This document shows positions 1 to 12,200 of a stretch of 64,000 bases of DNA, in pieces. Position 1 is the stretch's first letter; the number at the start of each line of letters is the position of its first letter. The position numbers were made by a program, and so were the translations under genes. The notes below the pieces were generated by a model that did not search any database, had not been told where the DNA came from, and saw only the letters and a program-made list of their open reading frames with translations. Where the stretch lies: contig NW_017804109.1 of the NCBI RefSeq assembly GCF_001625305.1, forward strand, positions 117,925 through 181,924, written 5' to 3'. This DNA comes from Branchiostoma belcheri. Taxonomy: Eukaryota; Chordata; Leptocardii; Amphioxiformes; Branchiostomatidae.

Positions 1-46
1 TTCCACTCTTCAGTGATCTCTTCAAGGCACCAGGTGCACCAGTGTA

Positions 47-244
47 TCACGGTGTACACAGCAAATAGAAGGTCCAATATGTCACGTTGAACAAGACGAA
101 CAGCGAAGGGAACACCATCCTGCACGCTCGGTCGATGTTCTGGGCAGGGAAGAAGTTGCAACCGTTGCACTTTTCATCCGCGCCGTTGATTTCTATTGGC
201 TGGTGCTCTGGTGACGTACCGTTTTCCGTCAGCTTGGTAGTTTC
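47..244 (-). CDS. Gene A exon 9: M3-M4 loop end, M4 and stop
   Basis: A 198-nt terminal exon (acceptor CTACAG), phase 0. It encodes a polar loop, then [20 protein letters not shown] and WTFYLLCTP before TGA. This is M4 with the usual very short extracellular tail. The 3' untranslated region and polyadenylation site fall outside the window; none is visible in positions 1-46. Confidence 0.93.
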   Translation of the reverse strand, partial: ETTKLTENGTSPEHQPIEINGADEKCNGCNFFPAQNIDRACRMVFPSLFVLFNVTYWTFYLLCTP

Positions 245-3200
245 CTGTAGATTATAACGGGATATTACATGAAAAGGTATTAATGAAGGAAAGTGGAAAG
301 AGAAAATCATTGATTTTTATCTTTAAGGTATAACAGATGCGAGTTATTTAGGATCGCAGGGATAGCAGGATATTTAGTATCAGTGCTTATAGATCTTAAG
401 TGTTTTTTGAAAGGCGGCCCATATACGTGACAACTGCTATTGGCTCACGCTCTTATAGTAACGCCCAGATGGTAAACGGACTTAATTTAGATCCACGATT
501 CGCTTGACGTTTCTGTTAGCTACTCTTCCTGTGGTCCTCAGCATGGAATACGTCAGTACAAAAGTCACACAATACTTTCACACAATGGCAATACTCTCCA
601 AGCAGAGGTTGTGGGGTCTTGATTGATAGCTTTTTATATATGGCCTGTTTTGTCGCTACCCCCATCAATCGGTGATCTTCTCTGGCTAATGGATACTGTC
701 TTTGCCACCGAACGGGATCTGCTTGGAGATTAAATGGCACATGGTAACCACAAAGCCTACAAACCATGGTTATGATAGCACGCCTGTCGTTCTTCTGTGC
801 AAGCCAGCATCTGTACGCTACGGCGTATTCGACTAAGGCAGAGAAGACGAAGAGCTGGCAGGCGGCGATCCAGATGTCGATGGCTCGGACGTACGAGACC
901 TCCTGCATGGCGTGGCTGCGCGAACTCTGGGTCGTCATGGTCAGAACTGTCAGGACGCCCAGGCAGACTCGGGCCGGAACCGCGCCTGGTACAAGAAGGA
1001 CAAATATTTCATTTGACTATCTTTGGTCGTACTTGCTCTCTGTACTTGTTTGTCGTTATCTGAGTGTGTTTGTGCACAGTACGTTCAGTTCCTTGTCACT
1101 GGATCTCTACATCACTTCTACTACCTTCCTCTTCTTATCATCCACTTTTTGACTGTCTCTTTCTCGTCGGTCCTTAAGTTATAAACTAGGGGCAGACTTG
1201 TAAGCCCGGTACAGGTCCGTTTTCTGCTGGATCATGTCTGGTTATCCAGGGTTTATGGGGTCTGCAGGTCACTTTGATGGTTTTGTTTGGGATAGTGATG
1301 ATGATGATGATGACTGGTTTATTCACATAAACACATAAACAAACAAAAGTCTGTGGCAGCCAAGTGCCGATGTGTTGTTGGGTTTTTTTTTGCTATTTGA
1401 AGGAATTTGTCCTTCCAGCTGTTCCATCATTACATACTCTTAAGTAGTTATAAACTCACCGATCTCGATCCAGAAGGAGATCCATGACATGATGACTATG
1501 AAGGTGGAGGGGACGTACATCTGCATCAGGTGGTAGGCGAACCTCCTGGACAGGTGAAACTGGATCTCTAATGACGTGTACGTGCTCTTGTCACCTGTGA
1601 CATATATCAAACAACTGTATGAGGAATTCTGACAAGGAAGTATTGCAGAAGATTTTGTGAAGAATTAACCACATTTGTGGAAGCCTGGAAGGATTCACAT
1701 AACAGGTGACTATCACGTTTTCAAGATGTCAAACCTGAGACCAGATTGTAAGGTTTCAACCGCTCACATCGGGAAGGACCCCTGCTCTTCGACAAGTGTG
1801 GTGAGATCTTTAACATGCTCAAGGAGTGGCTCTCCTTATACAGACATAATGGCTGTTGATACGGGTTAAAAGAAGTGCCTGGTGTTTCGTGTTCTTTTTC
1901 CAATAACTAGACAAGTACCATCTGTATTAATTAAGACTTGGCTTGAGGTAGTAGCCCCTATACTAGCTAATAACGTTGACACAGCAACGGTTGTGCTTAA
2001 TGTGAGAGATTGATTTTCACAGGGTTGTTCAATACACAACGAAACAATTCACACTGCATCAAGAAACAGTCAAGAATCCAACCCTTCTCCAACAGCTCGC
2101 ACTGTTTGGTGGTGTTAGCACATGTTCCCGTGTAATACAGACACTTGTCACACTCCGCTGACCCGGCGTCGTCTGCGCACAGCTTCGTGTTGGCCTGACA
2201 GGTGTCAGAGTCGGCGTAATCACAAGTTTGTTCGGAGAACGTGCAGCCTTTTCCTGCAATATATATACACGTGGTTAGATCATGGGCGATAGGCCACCGA
2301 GTTTTTGTTGAGATCGCTGTTGCTTTGTTTTATGAACACTCGTATACTGTGCACTCCGTACAAGCTTAAGATTCCCGATAATCATACACTGAACACAAAC
2401 ACTATGAACACGGTCCGTTGAAAGGATCCGAAGAGTCATGAACTCAACACTCAACACCGTGAACACTGTCCGTCGAAAGATTCCCGAGAATCATACACTC
2501 ATCGCATAACACCGTGAACACGGTCCGTTGAAAAATTTCCCTAGAATTCTCTGTACAATGAACCATACAGATATAATACATACTGCTGGGTACTTGGTCC
2601 GCTGAATCATACAATAAAAAGCACACTCATTACTCAGCTGTTACATTGGCGTTCAGGGTAGCGCAAAGGCCGACGGGAATAGAACAGGTTTCGCAAACTC
2701 GAATGCGTTCGCAAAACCGCTGCTCGACTCGATAGAACCCCAAGCCGGGGCTAGCGCTAGCGGTGATAACTTCAAAAAGATGACAGGGTAGGAAACACCT
2801 ACCCGTGAACTGCGTTACCAACTGGGGTGGCAGCAAAAATGTGACTTAGAATCACGTTCGGTGTGAAGTCCCTGCCTCCCCAGACTCAGAAAACAACGAT
2901 ATAGTACATTTTAGAGATATTGGGCACAACTACACTTTCCAAATCTCATGCCTGGGAAACATATGTAGAACTGAAAACATGTCGGTGGGGTTTGTGGACG
3001 TGTTTAGAGTACATTTACACATAGCATGTCAAGACTCTTGTCGGGTGATGTAGCCAGTTGTGTGCGTTTACATTTTAGAACCGCGCGGGAAATGTGGGCC
3101 TATCGTGCGTCTGATTGGCTAGCGATGATGTCATTGACCTGTACAGCAGCGACCTGGTAACGCAGTTCGCCGGAAATTGGACTTTACAAAATGCTTCATA

Positions 3201-6200
3201 TCTTCTTTAAAATATGGTATCATACCCCCAAAAAGTTTACATGGCTACTTAGTTACCCCTTGATTATAGATAGTATCAAGACTTTTATTTTCCTTATGGC
3301 ATTTCGCAGAAAATAGGGTCTTTTGAAATGGCATTTCGCACCTAGTGTATACTAGTACTAAGTACCTAACCAAGATGAAGCGTTCGGAAGTCGCTGTTCG
3401 GCTCTCGGCAATCTTCGGGAGACTTCGGTATCTGTTCGTATGGTTCTTTGGAATCCTCATCAGTTTGTGACCGTGTTCAGTGTACGTATGATTCTAGGGA
3501 ACCTTTCAACGGGCCGTGTTCACGGTGTTATGTTTTATGTGACTGTATGATTTTTGGGAATATTTCAACGGACCACTGTATTGTGATGGCAACGGGCTGA
3601 ATGAGTAGACACAGTGTATGTTCTAACATGCGCGAAACAATAATAAGGATTTTATTTAATGGTTTACAAAACAATGTAACGTTACATGTATTGTTAGATC
3701 TCAACAAAAACTCGGTGGCCTAGCGCCTGTGGTTAGATTTGCTTTAGCCGAATAAATAAGGTAAACTTGGTTGATATTTGAAGGAATGACTGTTTGTTGT
3801 TCTTTTTTTGGGCTGGCATCAGATACTTAGTGGTTGGTACGTCCAGCAGTTTATTAGTCATTTTGTACATCATGCAGGTAAAGCTCGCCTTTTGTAGTTT
3901 GCATGAGTGGTTGTGGCAAAACTTAGTGCAGGCCATTATATCTGAACAGACCGTAAATATTTGTCTCGACATATGATCAGCGTTCATGTTCCATGCTGCA
4001 GCTGGTTTCCGCTTGCCATGAGGTTGTTAACGACTAATCACTAGTAGCCCATAAGCTGATCGGACGAGTGCCAAAAAGCGTTAGCGCAAGACCTAGCCGC
4101 CTCTACGGTGACCTTTCCAGTAACCTTTACTCAAGACACTTAAGTTTCTTCACGTAACTAAATTACACCTTAAGGGAACAAACTAATGAGGATAGGTTGT
4201 CTTGCACTGTTTGTAATGAGGTTAATGGACATTCCTATGAGAGAAATGCTGTAACTACTTCGTTTTCCAGGAACTGTTGGAACTAGGTCTCGGTATGATT
4301 AGGTACATGTAGGCTTACCATGAACAGATGGTAGAAACGAGGTGACGTAGGATTTGGTAGTTATCCCCATTAGCTTGAACTGAGAGTGGAAGGCAGTCGC
4401 GTCGGATATGACTGGTTCAGCGTTCATCGTCATGAGCGATGCCAAACCCCACTCAAGACGAGTGTCATCAACTGCAAAAAGAAAGGCAATGACATTTTTT
4501 TTTATAATGTGCTATAGTGAGCAATACCCACTTGATTGTACATAAACATGTAAGAAACAATTCAGTTGGCAATCAATGGCTCACAGCTGCCAAATGTTCT
4601 CAAACACAAAGAAGGAGGTGTCGGTGCACTCTGACTTTGAAGGACTGCAGGCCGTTGTTGTTGATGTTACCCACGACGGTGTCAGGGAGTTGGTTCCAGA
4701 TCTGAACTCTAGTGTGGATGAAGGTCCGGCCGGTGGAATTGGTTCTAAATACTTCAAGTTCCTACCTTAACGTTGTATATTCACATTGTAGCTAAGACCA
4801 TATGAGTTCGGAACTAGATTAGGCAAGCCAATGGCATTCCTGACACAATGTGCCACACAACCTTAAGTTATTGCCAAAGAACTTACACCAATGAGAAACC
4901 CTGTTCATAATCTATGTGCTACAAGACTGTTTTTTTGCAGTAGTTGTATCAGCACACTGATGCTTTCACATTGCTTCAACCTGCTGCAGTTGGATCATCA
5001 TTTTGTAGATCAAATTAAGTCAAATGATAATTATTTTCCTTTCCTTTACATTACGTTTTACGCTCAAATGTAAGTAGTTGTTTCCCACTCATGAAGCTGA
5101 AAAGGGCCTGTGCTTCACGAGTTACCTAAAAGTCGCTAAATTGCAAACAGATGGCCCTACACATTGATCTGATGCACTAATCGAATTAATTGATTGTTGC
5201 ATTTGGTTTGGAGCAAGGATTAAATAGGAAATTTTCAGCCGCTGAAGCCTGAAGTGAGATCCGCTCTACTTGTAATCTTAATACAGCTCAAAATCAATAT
5301 TACTTGGAAATCATAGCGGCGTTTGCTTAAGGATGTTCACATCACTGTACCTGTGCACACGGACCGTTAACGTTATTAGATGAAGAATGTGAGGAAAACT
5401 AATTACTTGTTACCAGAGGTTGTGCACAATTGATTGTGACTAAAATCTGGAAAATTAGATCCGTCGGGCCCTGGTAAGTGATCTGGTGTGACTGGAAGTT
5501 GGAACTTGTGAAAAGGTGAGGAGAAAAACAAGTTATTCATCTTCGCTGTTGCAGTAGGTTCTGTCCCCAGAATCTAGAATGTACGCTCCACTAGGAAACA
5601 GCAATTACTGTCGAAACGTATGCCACAATCCTCTGTAGCTTAATGTAGCAGATCTCGGTCCACACGACATACCTCATCAAGAGCAGCATTGAAGATTGTT
5701 GTAAAGAGGGTGCAACGCCCCACTTTTCGAAACAACTCGCTGGTCATTTAGGTACTAGTAATTGTCTTCGATACATTTACATTGCATTGGGAACAGGCAA
5801 TGGGACGTTGTCAGGTTATTCTTGTTGATGAACAGGCAATGGGACGTTGTCAGGCTATTCTTGTTGATATTTTGTCAACACAAAGCCCATCATTAGGTTC
5901 CATGTATTGGCAACGGAAAAGGCAATTCCTCCAGGAGCTCTTAACTGTCTTCGAGTCATTAAGTAAGTGGTGTATGAAAGATCTAGTGAGTGATAAATAA
6001 TGTACATACACCCGTCCAGCCTGATGTGGCAGATCTGACGATCCATTGGGAAGGCGTGCAGAGTCATTGGACAGGAAGCCTTGATGTTGTACCTGGGAGA
6101 AAAATAAAACAGGGCCATAACTTTGTCTTTTAAGGCACTCGGTGCAATTTCAGGGCGTCAAAGCGAATGAAGAATGTCTGATATTGTCATTTACTTGCCA

Positions 6201-9200
6201 TTTACTGCTTTTTGCCTCACATATATATCAATATGCTATGAGATACGGTTGATTCAACTACATTTAAAAACCATTGACCTCTAGACTGACTTTGTAAATC
6301 TAATTTTACTGCTCTGAAATCGCTTTTGAAAAATGGATGTCCATATAAATAGCATACTGTGCCATTGACGGTAAATAGATTGAGCTTGAGAGCTTGTATG
6401 GAGCATTGTGAGACCAAATGATGTGGAACGAAATTTGTGCTGGGTTATTCCCAACAGATGCTTACGATTGAGAGTATAACTCTTCTGGTGATTGTCCACC
6501 CTTACCTGACGATCAGGTTGACTATGCCTCCCTGTGACACCCACATGGTCGTCTCCTCCTCGGCAGTGGCGATGTCCAGGGATTTGGTGTTGGCGAAGTC
6601 CACGTGAGGTCTCCACATCTGCACACCGGCGTCCACGGGGAGCCAGGCGTTCTGAGTCAGGTTCGCCAGGCGGTGGTCCCGCCATTCCTGCGCCACCTGC
6701 AGGCTAACCTCGAAGTCCTACGGACATAAACATTGTCAGTATTTCCTGTAGCTGTAGTAACTGATGTTGCTTCAAAACAATTATTAGGAACACTTATGTT
6801 CTGTTTAGAAACTAATGGCAATAAACATAACAAAATAATTCATTTCCAAGGGCAAACTAACCGAAGACTAGTGAGTAGTATGCAGTTTGCTCCACAACTT
6901 TGATTCATGATTGTACCTGTTTATTTCAGGAACCGGAAGAACTATATTCCATGTCTATTGACACCTGTGAAGTACATTTTGAGTCACTGCATGCTTTTCT
7001 GAATTCATCAATTTAAGGTGTAAGAAGGACTCATCAGTGACACCTCAGTGACCGTAGTTAGTTATTCATATAGTTATTGCCTTCTCATGTTACATTAATT
7101 AATGCCATCAAAAACAAGTGGAGCTTTTTACTGTGATTGACCTAATTTAAAATGTAATGAAATTATTAGGATGTAGAAAGTGATGGATTTTTGCAGTGTG
7201 CGGAAGGATGACTACTCAACCTATCAAAAATAGTGTATTTATTGGAAAATCGACTTGATGACACACAAATACAAACTGAGGGTTCCATCAGTTTCCATGT
7301 GCATTTACATGCACAACTTGTGTGTTTTCCGGCATATATAGAGCAACTGGAAAAGCAGGCAAACTGTTCACCACGATAGTTATGAACAGTTTAGTACATC
7401 TCATATATGCATCGCTGCAGTCATGGCAGTGGAGACGGCTCAAACCCACACTGTCGTTTGCGGATCACTAACGTTGATGATAAACTAATATGGAGCCACA
7501 GAAAAGCCGCATCAGTAGGGCCAAGGGAAATCATTGCCACTTCTGAACATCAGTAAAAAAAATCCGTAAAAAAAATCCGTAAAAAATCAACAGGGTATCA
7601 AGAAAATTAAGGGCCGTTAACTTTTTAAAACCATTTTAAATGACCACCTACTAAGCAAGTGCAAGCGACCTGTTTTTATTTGGATAGCACCCTGCTGTGT
7701 CCAGTGCAGTTGTTTGATCCGTTTGGACAGTGATTGATGATAATGAGCTTTTCTCGAGACAAGGGTCGGGACTTGGTGTCACAAGGGGCTGGTTATATCC
7801 CTGTGGAGACCAGAGGTCAACACGACGGAGAGCATATGCTCAAATGAAGACAGATTCTAAGTCTTAACGGATATTTATTAATTACCCATCAGAATGGTAT
7901 AACACAAGACATCCAAAAGTGATTGATCTGTTATGATTATGTTTTATTACTTAATCAAGAAAGGCATAGCTATAGTTGATATCAAGTCAGCAAAATTAGA
8001 TTACATGGTACGTGGTTCCACATCAGAAGCAAGCTGTCGGCCATAAAGCTAGTTAGTTATGTTGGAAACCATGCATTTAACGACAGCCGTTCGCTACGTT
8101 TCCTGGAATCCAGTGGTTGTTATCTATACCGACTCCCCATAACTACTGCGAGATTACTTGAGGGCACAGTGGTTTAGTATGCCAGTGTGGTATTTCATAG
8201 AATAGTGAGACGTATGTAATTCACTTCTATATTCCCAGTTCGTGGCAGCACATACGTGAGACGTGTATCGCAGACTATAACGTTGCTGAAATATACGACG
8301 ATTACTAAATAGGCTCACGTGCAGATATGAACGTCTTGCCAAGGGCTTTCGGCAGTAGGAGCATATTCTTCTGGCGCCGGTGGCATAGGAGAAACAATTT
8401 GTTAGAAATATGGTGCCTCATAACTCTCGCACACGGTGGCCTGTGGCAAGCTGTTTTATGATCTCTTTTAGTAGTTGACAATGAATAATATACCCATCAA
8501 ATTGTCTGTAATAAGGACATTATGGGCACTAGTGGGTGATGCCGTCTGACTGCCTGGGATGGTGCCTCGATTCTGAGCTTTATTCAGTTTAAAAGAGGGA
8601 AATCAATTGCTGCACGGCATCTTTAGGCAGGGTTTAAGGATGTCGTTAACCATCGCTGGTTTTATATAAGTTCTTTGGCCTGACTATAAAGGACGGTCAT
8701 GCAGCCATGCCAGAGCTGCCGGGCTGACCAACTAACCCGGGTCAATTCTAAATGGCTACCCATGATGACACGGGCAATACAGAGTGTGAAGTAAGGAGAT
8801 AAGATAATGAAAGGCTGGTATCTGGAGTGAGATGTCAGTTACTGGTTCTAAAGAAGCGCTAACGCTCGTCTACAAGGATCTGTATTGACAGGTCAGGGTT
8901 TGTAAGCTTTGAGCAAGACATCGATTTGACAGCAACGCCGCTAGAGTCTCTTAATCAAGTCCAAACCACATTAGGCTCCACCGGAGCACGCCATCAATTC
9001 AATCACCCGTTCGGACCGCCGACAGGGCAAATATGGCAAGTAAGGTACATCTGCGTCAGTCTATGGTTCAGTCCCGAGTGGCATTTTTCGTTTATTTCGA
9101 TACCCTTTAGTCTAATACGACTAGTCTTCCAGGGTTCAAAACATATAAACATATGAACATACTGACAACACAATAAAAGAGAATGAACATACATAATCAT

Positions 9201-12200
9201 CACAAATTATATACAGGTTAAACAAAACGATCATGACTTAACTTAATATATACAACTTAGCTCATGTACAACTGGTGGATGGCGTTTCATGTAAAACATT
9301 GTTCTCACTCAGCAGTGTGAACCAGAGCCCAAACCTGCACCATAAAAGAAAACTTCGTTCATTGCCATTGTGATTCATGTCGCTATCGCACGTGTGATTC
9401 CCTTCTTCTTATCGACAATTAATATTATTCCATGTCTGAAAGAGGATCCAGACTTTTGATGCTATCCAATTACTGAAGTTCCCACCGGTCCCGACATTGA
9501 TTAGACACACAATTAGATGATTAGTCACACATTGTCACGGTTAGATAACCATTGATCTGCAGAGATTGAACAATAAAGGAAATGCTGTTACGCCAATCAG
9601 TCACGTATTTCCCACGTTATGTGGCCTTGGCGCACTGATTGTCTATTGGGGATTGCATCGGGGAAGTTTCGCATCAGTCTAGAGGCCCTTTACAGGTTTC
9701 TCTACCCACAGTCATAAAAACTGGATCTTATCAACATCCATCATGATGCCAACATCACGAAAATGGTTCAATGTCTTAAGTGAGTCCGAACCATTTGGGA
9801 CATTCGTGGAAACTTTTACTCCGCAGAGATACCTATCTACTTTACTCCTGAGGCATGGAGGTATCTAACTCTACGTCAATTTTTCTTCCCATCTCTATAG
9901 AGTATATACCCCGAAGGAACACACACTGGTACTGACTAATGCGTTAAAAGAACTCCAAACTAACAATTGATGCACCAATATCTGACGAAAATTCGTTGGC
10001 TTGTCGTGAACAGCGTTTCAACATTGAAGGATGGCCCTATGACCAGATGCTGGTGTTTTGTTGGGAGTGGTTGTCAGTAAAACATGGAAGCTGATGTACA
10101 CTTTCACTCCTAACGAAGGTCAGATATTCCAATTTATATGCAGTAGAGAGGGTACTGCAAACAATATACATTGCCCTCCATTTGGTATTAGTAGAGCAAG
10201 CCTGGGACCATGTCGTACCGTATTCAGTTTTATCTCATAACGTATAACGGGATGCCAACACCTGATGACCTGTTCTCGTAGAGTTAGCAGATAGGGCAAG
10301 CGTAACATATAGCCAGATGCCAACACCTAACGACTTGTTCCCGTAAAGTTAGCATATACATGTAGGGCAAGCGTAACATACAGCCAGAGGCCAACACCGT
10401 AACGGCGACCTGGATCCATTAAAATCTCGGAGTAATCCGAACGTGTCGATCACAAAGGGTTACTGGACGAAACAAATGCCGTAATAACGCGACCTTGTGC
10501 CGCTAGCTCAGAAAGTAATACCTGGCGGAGGAAGCACGGCTCACTAACCTGTATCGCCTGGTTATCGATCACACCTGCCAGCCTCCGGGTATCTGATGTA
10601 GACAATGATGCCGAGTGGGAATAACAGCCTAGTTAAAAGGATAAACCCTTCCTCATGCCGTTATTGTTGTATCCAGGACCGTGCATATCTATAGTTTTGT
10701 GCCTGAATGGATTCGGGTTAGGATCAGGCACGGTTCTGGATAGTGTCTGCGTATCCAAGAACGGAGCATGATTATGGATGAAGCACGGTTCTGGATACAA
10801 ATTAAAGTTAATCTTCTCTGTCAGGATTGGACTTACCATAGTTTGTTCAGACACAGCTCCGAAGCTGAGGATGTGTGCTGCACGCGTCACATCCAGCCAG
10901 CGACCTGTAAGGCATGAAAAGAAAGAAGGTGTTTTAATAGCTGTTCATCAACGTGTGACTGTAGGATACAGGCGAATGGCTAGTCATTTACCTCCCAGGT
11001 ATTACTCAGGTGGCAAAACGATTAATCTACGAAACGCTTCGGTTGCTGCCTCATTCTTTTGTTTTTGGAGAACATGCTTTTGACATCGTACAATTACTCA
11101 CTAGACTTGCTTCTACTGATGGCGGGATTTCTTAGTTTAATTTCTTAGCTAGTCAATTCTTGATTTAGTTATCAACTTTGTGTGCATAATATTGTATTAT
11201 CGTGTAGTATAAGGCTTGAGTACTATGTTCTCAATGAGAAATCTATACAAACATGATTACCGATCCCAAGATTAGGATGGATGCTGTGGCCTCGGCATAT
11301 GGCCTTGGCACTTATCAAGTGAAAATTGAACAGGAGACCGTTGATTGCAGGTTTGCCTTGGCCCTCTCGATGACTTCAAGTCGCTTAATGAGCGGCGAGA
11401 TGCCTTTACCAGTAAGCCTCGTCATGTATCTTTGGCAAATGCCGAGAAAGCAAGTTGTGAAAGCACTGTCAAACTACAACAAATCAGTGTGCGATACAGG
11501 GAATACAACCCCACGTTGCGTATAAAACCAATTTTCCAGTAACACGCGCTTCTGCATCACCGCTACCGCATCTGACGATAGAATGATGGCTGTTTAGACA
11601 GTCATTGTCAATATTTCTTGCATGGCAAGAAGCTGCAAGAGCTGAACCTACAACAATCAATCCACGCAGTGTTCATGGATGAAAACCTGTGTTGGTTAAT
11701 TGATGACAGGTGTATAGGATTAGATATCCCTTCCTTCCGGGGCTTACTACCTCTCCATCATTGGTCCCAACAGAAGGTACACAGGTGTGCCCGACTAACC
11801 CTGGTCATTACCCAGGCATTGCCCCACTTTTAAACCGCTATATTCTATGCACGTCCACGCGAGGTGTTAGCAATAATTAGCATTTCGGGTGTTAAAATTC
11901 AAGATTGGATGCGGAGTAACAAAGGATAACAGAGAGGCTAGAATGATGTAAGTTGTATTAAGTTATAACATATCACTTCGCAAAAAGCGTCGCTTATTGC
12001 AATCTGATGAAGGCAGCTATCTGAGCGCCTGGGTGAGAAATTGACAGTGGCTGTGTAACAGGAACTTTCCTCATCACTATTCTCAACAATGACGAAGGGT
12101 GCATGCCATGCCTGGGTGACCTTCAAATCTCATACTCGTCCCTCATAAATGATTCAGAGATGACCAACAGATATCCTCCCAGCAGTTTCTCCCTGCCGTT

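Noticed and set aside
766..1152. Plus-strand ORFs opposite exon 8 of gene A
   Set aside because: Shadow frames of real minus-strand coding sequence; no domain in the translations.
10058..10240. Possible extra exon of gene A in intron 2
   Set aside because: Exon 2 joins exon 3 in phase with a continuous beta-1 to loop D sequence, so nothing is missing there.
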